33,783 nucleotides of DNA from assembly GCA_022841795.1 (NCBI GenBank), contig JALHQU010000051.1:1-33783 (forward strand), in the 5' to 3' direction. Numbering within the stretch: position 1 is the first letter of the stretch; each line of letters starts with the position of its first letter. The stretch is from Fimbriiglobus sp. (lineage in GTDB: Bacteria > Planctomycetota > Planctomycetia > Gemmatales > Gemmataceae). This document shows, one piece after another, positions 1 through 6,495 of this stretch. The notes under the pieces were generated by a model, which saw nothing but the letters and a program-made list of their open reading frames with translations, was not told where the DNA came from and searched no databases. The position numbers and the translations under genes were made by a program.

Positions 1-12
1 GGGGGGGGGGGG
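1..12. other. Homopolymeric G run at the window edge
   Basis: The window opens with twelve consecutive G residues before normal mixed sequence begins. This may be a contig edge, a genuine G-tract, or a sequencing artefact such as two-colour-chemistry poly-G. The window alone cannot decide which. Confidence 0.6.
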
Positions 13-20
13 CAAGTGTG

Positions 21-65
21 GGCCAAGATTCCATCTTGCCAGCCGAGGCAAGTTGGAAACTTGCC
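21..65. repeat. Two adjacent similar short hairpins
   Basis: Bases 47-65 form a hairpin with 8-bp perfect arms (GGCAAGTT and AACTTGCC) around a GGA loop. Bases 21-40 form a related hairpin (CCAAGAT, loop, ATCTTG). Read on one strand, the two resemble variants of one unit, GGCAAG-T/A-TGGAA. They lie upstream of the first gene, have no T-tract, and look like a small dispersed palindrome. Confidence 0.5.
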
Positions 66-96
66 CCACCCCCGGCTCGTGCTTCGCACTCGCCGA

Positions 97-117
97 CCCC
101 TCCCCGGCGGGGAGGGG
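97..117. repeat. GC-only hairpin upstream of the first gene
   Basis: Perfect 9-bp arms (CCCCTCCCC and GGGGAGGGG) surround a GGC loop. There is no following T-run, so it is not a classical terminator for anything upstream. It sits about 60 bp before the start of the first gene. Its role is unknown. Confidence 0.5.
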
Positions 118-177
118 TGGTCACAACCACCAGCCCGTAAACCTTGCCCGCAAGTTGATCCGAACCGGAGGGGTCTG

Positions 178-777
178 ATGAACCGCTCGATCCTACTCGC
201 CACCGCGGTGGCCGTCCTCGGAGGGGCTGCGATGAGCGATGCCGCCGACAAGCCGAAGGCCCCGGAGGGCACCCCGCTGAGCGTGACCGTCGAGGGCACC
301 GCGAAGTACACCCTCGACCCGGCCCTCGGGAGCGAGGAGGATCTGAAGAAGGGGTTCGCCGTGGACAAGTTCCCGAACCCGCCGAAGGTGGACCTGAAGC
401 TGGTGGTCAAGAACACGTCGGACAAGCCGGTGCAGGTGTGGACGAGCGGCGACCCGGTGACGGTCGAGCTGAACCTGAAGGGCGACGGGGCGGTGTCGGT
501 GCAGCCGCGGCTGGCCATGACCGCCGACTACCGCTCGCCGCGTTCGACGGAGGTGGCCGCCGGGAAGACGATCGACATCCCGCTCAAGCAGTTGAGCGGC
601 GGGAAGCGGGGGATGGGCCAGTTCTGGTACTGGACGAAGGCCGGCGAGTACGAGCTGACCGCCGTGCTAAACACCGCCGTCAGCCCGGCCCCGGCCGGGG
701 CGGACAAGGCAGACGGCGGGTACGGGCTGGTGAAGGTGGCCAGTCCGGCGTTCAAGATCGCGGTGGAGAAGAAGTGA
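178..777 (+). CDS. Secreted protein of unknown function, 199 aa
   Basis: The start at 178 is chosen because it follows a strong ribosome-binding site (GGAGGGG at 167-173) and opens directly onto a signal peptide: MNRS, then a hydrophobic run ending in an Ala-rich cleavage region near residue 22. The longer upstream reading frame has no protein-like character. The mature part is hydrophilic with alternating beta-strand patterns, including a stretch around residues 70-95 reading DLKLVVKNTSDKPVQVW. That pattern is typical of an Ig-like or BsuPI-type beta-sandwich in which a bulky or polar strand alternates with turns. No catalytic motif is visible. It faces phoB convergently across a 28-bp-arm palindrome. 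The family is not recognised; export to the periplasm is inferred from the signal peptide. Confidence 0.75.
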   Translation: MNRSILLATAVAVLGGAAMSDAADKPKAPEGTPLSVTVEGTAKYTLDPALGSEEDLKKGFAVDKFPNPPKVDLKLVVKNTSDKPVQVWTSGDPVTVELNLKGDGAVSVQPRLAMTADYRSPRSTEVAAGKTIDIPLKQLSGGKRGMGQFWYWTKAGEYELTAVLNTAVSPAPAGADKADGGYGLVKVASPAFKIAVEKK

Positions 778-800
778 AGCCGCGAACTGTGAGCGGACTT

Positions 801-865
801 GGCGAGCCGGGAGCGTGAGCGACCGGAGGGTGTGAATCTCCGGTCGCTCACGCTCCCGGCTCGCC
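801..865. repeat. Palindrome family D, copy 1 (28-bp perfect arms)
   Basis: Arms at 801-828 and 838-865 are perfect reverse complements, beginning GGCGAGCCGGGAGCGTGAGC. The loop is 9 bases. The same 28-bp arm recurs exactly at 25616-25682. It lies between the convergent genes ending at 777 and 868. The phoB stop codon (TGA) sits 2 bp beyond the right arm, within the element's outer GTGAG extension. There is no T-tract. Confidence 0.9.
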
Positions 866-867
866 AC

Positions 868-1578
868 TCACACCAACTCCATCTTGGCTTCCCGGAACCG
901 ATACCCCACGCCCCGCACCGTCTCGATCAGCTCCAGCCCGTTGCCGCCGCCTTGTAGCTTCTTCCGCAGCGTCTTGATGTGGACATCGATGGTCCGCTCC
1001 AGCACGATCTGCCCCTCGCCGATGGCCGCGTCCATCAGCTGGTGGCGGGTGAACGCCCGGCCGGGCTGACGCACCAGGCACTCGAGCAGGCGGAACTCGG
1101 TCGGCGTGAGTTCCAGCTTCTTGCCGGCGATCGACACCCGGTGCCGCACCCGGTCGATCTTCACCCCCAGGTGTTCGATCACGTCGTTCGCGTCCGCCGC
1201 CCCCTCCGTCCGCCGCATCAACGCCTTCACCCGCTGGAGCAGGATCTTGTTGTTGAACGGCTTGGTGACGTAGTCGTCCGCCCCCTTGGCGAACCCCTCG
1301 ATCTGGTCGGCTTCTTCCGACTTGGCGGTGATCATGATGATCGGGATGTCGCGGGTGCGGTCGCCGGCCCGCAGCTCGCGGCACACGGTCAGCCCGTCCG
1401 CCCCCGGCAGCATCACGTCCAGCAGCACCACGTCCGGCAGGTGCGTCTGGGCTTTCCGCAGCCCGTCCACCCCGTCGTGTGCCACGAGCGTCTCGTACCC
1501 CTCGCGGGTGAAATACCACGACAGCGTCTGCACCAGCCCCCGCTCGTCTTCGATGATCAGAATCCGCGGCGTCGCCAT
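868..1578 (-). CDS. phoB: OmpR/PhoB-family response regulator, likely PhoB
   Basis: This is a two-component response regulator of 236 aa, a normal PhoB length. The receiver domain covers residues 4-118: the acidic pair is E10-D11, the phospho-accepting aspartate is D54 in LLDVMLPG, the switch threonine is T84 (MITAK), and the conserved lysine is K106 (TKPF). A winged-helix DNA-binding domain follows at about 135-232, ending with the family's VRGVGYRF motif. The gene lies 18 bp downstream of pstB on the same strand. Because of this and the Pho-box-like repeat upstream of pstB, I call it the phosphate-starvation regulator PhoB rather than another OmpR-type regulator. No histidine kinase (PhoR) is adjacent. 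Its stop codon abuts palindrome family D. Confidence 0.85.
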   Translation of the reverse strand: MATPRILIIEDERGLVQTLSWYFTREGYETLVAHDGVDGLRKAQTHLPDVVLLDVMLPGADGLTVCRELRAGDRTRDIPIIMITAKSEEADQIEGFAKGADDYVTKPFNNKILLQRVKALMRRTEGAADANDVIEHLGVKIDRVRHRVSIAGKKLELTPTEFRLLECLVRQPGRAFTRHQLMDAAIGEGQIVLERTIDVHIKTLRKKLQGGGNGLELIETVRGVGYRFREAKMELV

Positions 1579-1596
1579 GCTGCCTCCGGGTCGGGG

Positions 1597-2409
<813 letters not shown>

Positions 2410-2459
2410 GGGCGGATCCCCTACCCACCGGGGGTGTTAAGTGGTTTCTAATCGTAGCC

Positions 2460-2488
2460 TATGAAGGATGAGTGAAGATCGCGTGAAG
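2460..2488 (-). promoter_or_regulatory. Pho-box-like triple direct repeat upstream of pstB
   Basis: On the pstB strand three copies of CTTCA occur with exact 11-bp spacing (CTTCACG, CTTCACT, CTTCATA); on the plus strand TGAAG is at 2462, 2473 and 2484. PhoB boxes are tandem 7-bp half-sites at 11-bp period, and actinobacterial versions use GTTCACC. A possible -10 (TACGAT, 2456-2451 on the minus strand) follows. The position 50-80 bp before pstB fits PhoB-dependent autoregulation. Binding is inferred. Confidence 0.6.
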
Positions 2489-2544
2489 ACGACACGGGAG
2501 TTGCTGGCATCTTCCGGTGGCGGTCGCCGGGTCGCCCCGGCCGA

Positions 2545-2550
2545 TACAAT
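2545..2550 (+). promoter_or_regulatory. Possible -10 element TACAAT for the MBL gene
   Basis: TACAAT lies 40 bp before the start at 2590. No convincing -35 is seen. The same hexamer precedes other starts in this window. Confidence 0.3.
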
Positions 2551-2589
2551 TCCCCTCACCCCCGACACCGCCCCCCGCCGGGCCGACGC

Positions 2590-3378
2590 ATGACCGACCG
2601 CAAGTACCTGTTCCCGCATGTGATCGAGCTGAACCTGGCGGCCGGCCGGCCGCTCGGGGTGAACGTGTACCTGATCGACGGCGGGACGGAGTACGCGCTT
2701 TTGGACATCGGCATGGAGGAGTCGCTGGGCGAGGTGATCGACCTGATCCGGCGGATGGACTTCCCGCTGTCCAAGTGCAAGTTGCTGATCGCCACCCACG
2801 CCGACGCCGACCACGTGCAGGCGCTGGCCACCGCCCGCGACCGGCTGAAGGCGAAGACCGCCGCCCACGCCAAGGCCGCCCCGGCGATCGAGTCCGGCGA
2901 CCCGATCGAGACGTTCGCCAGCATCCCGGCGCAGGGGTTCCACATCCCCATGCCGCCGTGCAAGATCGACACCAAGCTGAAGGACGGGGACGTGATCAAG
3001 GTGGGTAAGGTGAAGCTGGAGGTGTGGCACACGCCGGGGCACACGCCGGGGCAGCTCAGCTTCCGGCTGGGCAACCTGCTGTTCAGCGGGGACAACATCT
3101 ACAAGGACGGCGGGGTGGGGGTGATCGACGCGCACCACGGGTCGAACCTGCCGGACTTCGTCACCTCGCTCACCCGCATCCGCGACTGCGACGCCGAGTT
3201 CCTGTTGCCCAGCCACGGCCCGCCGTTCCGCCACGACGCGAAACTGATCCAGGCGACCATCGACCGGCTGACGCGGTACCAGACGATGGCCGACTTCGGC
3301 CCGCTCGCCACCGGCTGGCCGCTCCAGGAGGAATGGGAACGGGACGTGATCGCCGGCAAGATGCCGGATTTGGCGTGA
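2590..3378 (+). CDS. Metallo-beta-lactamase-fold hydrolase
   Basis: This is a 262-aa MBL-fold metal-dependent hydrolase, glyoxalase II-like in size, probably cytoplasmic because no signal peptide is present. The metal motifs appear in the expected order: THADADH (69-75, with H70, D74, H75), H147/H151 in WHTPGHTPGQ, D168 in FSGDNI, and H209 in LLPSHGPP. The usual HxHxDH is changed here to HADADH, with Asp at the second histidine position (D72), which should alter the first metal site. The C-terminus has a short helical tail with an aromatic/Trp cluster (GWPLQEEWE) that could form part of the substrate pocket. The substrate is unknown. The gene is divergent from pstB and shares its 180-bp intergenic region, so phosphate control is possible but unproven. 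Confidence 0.85.
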   Translation: MTDRKYLFPHVIELNLAAGRPLGVNVYLIDGGTEYALLDIGMEESLGEVIDLIRRMDFPLSKCKLLIATHADADHVQALATARDRLKAKTAAHAKAAPAIESGDPIETFASIPAQGFHIPMPPCKIDTKLKDGDVIKVGKVKLEVWHTPGHTPGQLSFRLGNLLFSGDNIYKDGGVGVIDAHHGSNLPDFVTSLTRIRDCDAEFLLPSHGPPFRHDAKLIQATIDRLTRYQTMADFGPLATGWPLQEEWERDVIAGKMPDLA

Positions 3379-3393
3379 CGTTTCAACCGCGGG

Positions 3394-4062
3394 TCACTTC
3401 CCGTTCGACCCGCCGGACGTGTGGCCGTTCTTCTGCGCGAGCAGCTTCCGCAACCGCTCGACCTCGGCTTCCAACTCGGCCTCGCGCTCGTCCGGGGTGG
3501 GCAGCCACTTGCCGGTGGCCGGGTCCCACAGCCGCAGGGCCGGCCCGGCCCGCTCCAGGTGCAGGCCGAGCAGCCGGCTGGGCAGGCGGCCGTCCTTCGC
3601 CCGGATCGGCTGGTACTCGCCCGCCCGCAGGCGGAACCCCTGCATGGACGGGGACAGGTAGTCCTCGAACGGGTCGAACAGGAAGTACTCCTTCACCTTC
3701 AGCACGTCCCGGTACAGCTCGAACTTGGTGGCCACGTCCTCCCGCCGGGTGGTCTTCGAGGTGAGTTCGATGACCACGTCCGGCCCTCTGCCTTCCTCCC
3801 ACGTCAGGTAGTTCAGCCGGTCCATCTTGGGCACCCCGAACACCACGAAGCAGTCCGGGGAGACGTGCCGCCGTTTGTCGCTCGGGCGGTAGAAAATCAG
3901 CAGGTTGCCACTCACGTAGGTGTCCGGGTCGGCCGCGTACCGCGCCTTCAACTCGGCGATCAGGTGGAACATCAGCTCGCGGTGGTAGTCCGTCTCGGCC
4001 ATGGGGCGACCGTCCGACGTCGGGTACAGGTGGTTCGAGGTGAACTGTGCGGCCCGGATCAT
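3394..4062 (-). CDS. Uma2-family (DUF820) PD-(D/E)XK nuclease
   Basis: This 222-aa protein of the Uma2 restriction-endonuclease-like family has its core at residues 25-175. The visible active-site elements are SPDCFVVFG (D70) and PDVVIELTSK (E99, K103), separated by the spacing typical of the family. It then has the conserved KFELYRDVLKVKEYFLFDPFEDYL strand-helix segment, of which the YFLFDP part is diagnostic. The last 35 residues (DEREAELEAEVERLRKLLAQ) form a charged coiled coil, a common Uma2 tail. Uma2 genes are hugely expanded in Planctomycetes and cyanobacteria and their role is unsettled. A good Shine-Dalgarno (GGGAG) precedes the start. It follows rho by 13 bp, so the two are probably co-transcribed. 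Confidence 0.85.
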   Translation of the reverse strand: MIRAAQFTSNHLYPTSDGRPMAETDYHRELMFHLIAELKARYAADPDTYVSGNLLIFYRPSDKRRHVSPDCFVVFGVPKMDRLNYLTWEEGRGPDVVIELTSKTTRREDVATKFELYRDVLKVKEYFLFDPFEDYLSPSMQGFRLRAGEYQPIRAKDGRLPSRLLGLHLERAGPALRLWDPATGKWLPTPDEREAELEAEVERLRKLLAQKNGHTSGGSNGK

Positions 4063-4075
4063 GGCAACTCCCGCC

Positions 4076-5203
4076 TCACTTCACGAACTTGCCGATCATG
4101 TCGAGGAACTCGGCGTTGGATTTGGCTTTGCCCAGTTTGGCGATCAGTTGTTCCATCGCCTCGTCGGCCTTCTTCACCTGGAGCATGCTGCGGCGGAGCA
4201 GGTTGATCCGCTCGAGCATCTCCGGCGGGAACAGCTTCTCCTCCTTCCGCGTGCCGCTCTGCAGCAGGTCGATGGCCGGGAAGATCCGCTTGTCCGCCAG
4301 CCGCCGGTCGAGCACCAGCTCCATGTTTCCGGTGCCCTTGAACTCCTGGAAAATCACGTCGTCCATGCGGCTGCCGGTCTCGATCAGCGCCGACCCGAGG
4401 ATGGTGAGGGTGCCGCCCTCGTCGAACGCGCGGGCCGCCCCGAACAGCCGCTTCGGCACCTCCAGCGCCCGGCTGTCCACCCCGCCGGACAGGATCCGCC
4501 CGCTGTTCCCGGCGTGCTTGTTGTACGCCCGCGCCAGCCGGGTCAGGCTGTCGAGCAGGATGAGCACGTCCCGCCCCTGTTCCACCAGCCGCCGGCCCCG
4601 CTCCAGCACCAGCTCGGCCGTCCGCACGTGCACCGACGTGTCCTGGTCGTTGCTGGACGCGATCACCTCGCCCTTCACCGTCCGCCGCATCTCCGTCACC
4701 TCCTCCGGCCGCTCGTCGATGAGCAGCATCATGAGGTGGACGGTCGGGTGGTTCTGGGTGACGGCGGCGGCGATGTGCGACAGCAGCACCGTCTTGCCGG
4801 TGCGGGGCGGGGCGACGATCAGCCCCCGCTGGCCCAGCCCGACCGGGGTGAACAGGTCCATCACGCGGGTGGTCAGTGGTTCGGCGCCGGTTTCCAGTTT
4901 CAGCCAGCGGGACGGGTCGACGGCGGTGAGTTCCTCCCAGTTGCGGGTCTTGAACTCGGCCGGGGCGACGCCCTCAATGGCGGTGATGGCGGCGAGCCGC
5001 GGGCCGTTCTGCCCGCGGGCCGGTGGGCCGACCGGCCCGGTGAGCAGGGTGCCGGCCTTCAGCTTGTACTGGCGGATCAGGTCCGGGGATACATAGGGGT
5101 CGGTGGTGCGGGCGGCGTAGTGGCGGGCCGGGTCGCGGAGGAAGCCGAACCCCTTGGGTGTCAGTTCCAGTACGCCGGTGGTCGGGGCAGCAGGTTGAGA
5201 CAT
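4076..5203 (-). CDS. rho: Transcription termination factor Rho, short form
   Basis: This is the hexameric RNA-dependent ATPase that ends transcription, 375 aa. I chose the ATG at 5203 because the protein then opens at the cold-shock-type RNA-binding domain (VLELTPKGFGFLRD, residues 11-24); upstream codons give no Rho-like sequence. Walker A is APPRTGKTV (131-139), the Walker B region is DVLILLDSLTRLARAYN (212-228), and the R-loop/secondary RNA site lies around SGGVDSRALEVPKRLFGAAR. The C-terminal region (IFPAIDLLQSGTRKEE) is canonical. Compared with the 419-aa E. coli protein it lacks the N-terminal helical bundle. A TACAAT motif lies only 9 bases before the start codon, which would suit a nearly leaderless transcript. 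Confidence 0.92.
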   Translation of the reverse strand: MSQPAAPTTGVLELTPKGFGFLRDPARHYAARTTDPYVSPDLIRQYKLKAGTLLTGPVGPPARGQNGPRLAAITAIEGVAPAEFKTRNWEELTAVDPSRWLKLETGAEPLTTRVMDLFTPVGLGQRGLIVAPPRTGKTVLLSHIAAAVTQNHPTVHLMMLLIDERPEEVTEMRRTVKGEVIASSNDQDTSVHVRTAELVLERGRRLVEQGRDVLILLDSLTRLARAYNKHAGNSGRILSGGVDSRALEVPKRLFGAARAFDEGGTLTILGSALIETGSRMDDVIFQEFKGTGNMELVLDRRLADKRIFPAIDLLQSGTRKEEKLFPPEMLERINLLRRSMLQVKKADEAMEQLIAKLGKAKSNAEFLDMIGKFVK

Positions 5204-5212
5204 ATGACGCGG

Positions 5213-5218
5213 ATTGTA
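5213..5218 (-). promoter_or_regulatory. Possible -10 TACAAT just before rho
   Basis: The minus strand reads GGGTACAATCC, with the hexamer 9 bases upstream of the rho ATG at 5203. If used, the mRNA would be essentially leaderless. No clear -35 is visible. Confidence 0.3.
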
Positions 5219-5298
5219 CCCCGCCCGGATGCGGAAGGCGAGACGGGACTTGCGGCGAACTATGCGGTTGACCTGTATTCCGAGGCGGATGGCTGCGG

Positions 5299-5304
5299 TA
5301 CAAT
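5299..5304 (+). promoter_or_regulatory. Possible -10 TACAAT for the gene at 5355
   Basis: GCGGTACAATCGG lies 50 bp upstream of the start at 5355. The context GGTACAATC matches that before rho and before the second cyclophilin. No strong -35 at the correct spacing is seen. Confidence 0.3.
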
Positions 5305-5354
5305 CGGCGAAGTTTGATCGGGCACCTGCCCACAGCCCACGGTATGGGTGCGTC

Positions 5355-5846
5355 ATGGCGATCGGCGAACGGCAAAAGCGATGCATTCAGAATGTCGTGC
5401 TGTTCGCTCTCGTGCTGCTCATCATCGGGGTCAGCAGCGTGACCGCGGTTCTGACCGTGAACTCGCGCGGCTCTCAACCGCGTCAACTCACGGAAACGGA
5501 CCGGAAAGTCCGAGCCATCGTCTCGAAGAGTCCGGCTGCCGAAAGCAACCTCAGCATGAAAATCCCCACCCGAGTGGTGGTGATACCCGAAGAACTCCTG
5601 GCGATGTATCAGAAAGACCCAGACGTGATCCTGGATGCACTCATGCGAGTGGTGCAGGAGGCCAAGCCAGTCGATTCGGTGAAGGCCGCTGCCTTCGCAT
5701 TAGACTTACCGCGAAGGGGTTCAGGCCTGTTGGCAATCCGACAGATCCGGGAGTGGTCGGAAGGGTACGACGAGGTCCAGGAAGGCCAGGACAAAACGAG
5801 ACGCCAGAAGTTGATCGAGTTGATTCAGCGGTGGAGATACGAATAA
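5355..5846 (+). CDS. Small single-pass membrane protein of unknown function, 163 aa
   Basis: I chose the ATG at 5355 because it places a short positively charged leader (MAIGERQKRCIQN) directly before a single hydrophobic segment at residues 14-36 (VVLFALVLLIIGVSSVTAVLTV). Upstream codons give arginine-rich non-protein-like sequence overlapping the rho promoter region. The remaining 125 residues are hydrophilic and probably helical, with a helix-rich C-terminus that resembles a short HEAT-type or armadillo-type repeat pattern. Codon use is visibly less GC-biased than neighbours (about 57-60% GC against roughly 68-70%), hinting at relaxed selection or more recent acquisition. No family is recognised. 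It is divergent from rho and precedes the iron operon. Confidence 0.65.
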   Translation: MAIGERQKRCIQNVVLFALVLLIIGVSSVTAVLTVNSRGSQPRQLTETDRKVRAIVSKSPAAESNLSMKIPTRVVVIPEELLAMYQKDPDVILDALMRVVQEAKPVDSVKAAAFALDLPRRGSGLLAIRQIREWSEGYDEVQEGQDKTRRQKLIELIQRWRYE

Positions 5847-5907
5847 CGCCCGTTTTGCAACGCACCTCGAATCCGGAACCAATCTGGTGCGATTTCTCTC
5901 GGACTGC

Positions 5908-5953
5908 TTGACGCCCCCGCCGCGTCCGGTAAACTCACTGAGACTGAATCTCA
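5908..5953 (+). promoter_or_regulatory. Promoter with overlapping Fur-like operator for the feo operon
   Basis: TTGACG (5908-5913), a 16-bp spacer and TAAACT (5930-5935) form a sigma-70-like promoter. Immediately after the -10 is the 7-1-7 inverted repeat TGAGACT-G-AATCTCA (5939-5953). Its left and revcomp-right half-sites differ at one base and match the known Fur form TGAGAATnATTCTCA closely. The operator would cover the start site, 15 bp before feoA at 5968, so iron-dependent repression by Fur is inferred. Confidence 0.6.
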
Positions 5954-5967
5954 AAACGCCGCCCGCC

Positions 5968-6195
5968 ATGCTCATCCCGCTCGACATGCTGAAGCCCGGC
6001 GAACACGCCCACGTCGTCGAAGTGACCGGCGATGCGGCGTGGGTCGGCCGGCTGGCCGAGATGGGCCTGCGGGAGGGGTGCAAGCTCCAGGTTCTGCAAC
6101 CGGGTTCGCCGTGCCTGCTGAAAGTGGCCGACTGCCGCCTGTGCCTCCGCGGGTGCGAGACGACGCAAATCCTGGTCCAGCCGGTTCCCGCCTGA
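5968..6195 (+). CDS. feoA: FeoA-domain protein, first of two
   Basis: This is a 75-aa FeoA, the small cytoplasmic SH3-like partner of the ferrous-iron channel FeoB. The start at 5968 gives the canonical opening (MLIPLDMLKPGEHAHVVEV) and lies just after the promoter/operator. The conserved core WVGRLAEMGLREGCKL (residues 25-40) matches the FeoA signature with the RL-xEMGL motif. It is unusually cysteine-rich (C39, C50, C57, C60, C64), with a CRLCLRGC cluster that could bind metal; most FeoA proteins lack this. Its stop overlaps the start of the next gene (TGATG), so translation of the two is coupled. Confidence 0.88.
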   Translation: MLIPLDMLKPGEHAHVVEVTGDAAWVGRLAEMGLREGCKLQVLQPGSPCLLKVADCRLCLRGCETTQILVQPVPA

Positions 6196-6428
6196 TGACC
6201 CTAGCCGAACTGAAGCCGGGCGATCGCGGCCGGGTGGAGAGCCTGGGCGACGACCCGGCGCTGGTCCAGCGGCTGTCCGAACTCGGGCTGTTCGACGGCG
6301 AGGTGGTCGAGTTCGTCGGGTCCGCCCCGCTCGGCGACCCGCTCGAAGTCCGCGTGGGCGACACCCGCCTGAGCCTGCGGAAAGCGGATGCCGCGCAGGT
6401 GAACGTTTCCAAATTGTCTTCAGTGTAG
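6195..6428 (+). CDS. feoA: FeoA-domain protein, second of two
   Basis: This is a 77-aa second FeoA domain. It starts in the TGATG overlap at 6195 with the first feoA. The fold signature is present: MTLAELKPGDRGRV, LVQRLSELGLFDGEVVEFV, and a final strand pair ending LRKADAAQVNV. Unlike its neighbour it has no cysteines, so the two copies have diverged and may form a heteromer at the FeoB cytoplasmic face. Tandem feoA genes before feoB are known in other phyla. The stop codon TAG (6426-6428) lies inside the left arm of palindrome family A. Confidence 0.88.
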   Translation: MTLAELKPGDRGRVESLGDDPALVQRLSELGLFDGEVVEFVGSAPLGDPLEVRVGDTRLSLRKADAAQVNVSKLSSV

Positions 6429-6486
6429 TCCGCACACTCCGTGTGCGGTCTGACTGAACCCGCACACGGAGTGTGCGGACTACACT
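6422..6486. repeat. Palindrome family A, subtype 1 (27-bp perfect arms)
   Basis: Arms 6422-6448 and 6460-6486 are exact reverse complements containing TAGTCCGCACACTCCGTGTG. Each arm also holds a smaller hairpin (GCACAC-TCC-GTGTGC), so a cloverleaf or cruciform is possible. It lies between feoA2 and feoB, and the feoA2 stop is inside it. It could uncouple feoB expression from feoA. Related copies are at 10704, 11996 and 24262. Confidence 0.9.
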
Positions 6487-6495
6487 CCAAACCCC

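Noticed and set aside
6422-6486. Reading the family A palindrome as an intrinsic terminator
   Set aside because: There is no T-tract on either side, and relatives of it lie upstream of genes and in a divergent gap.
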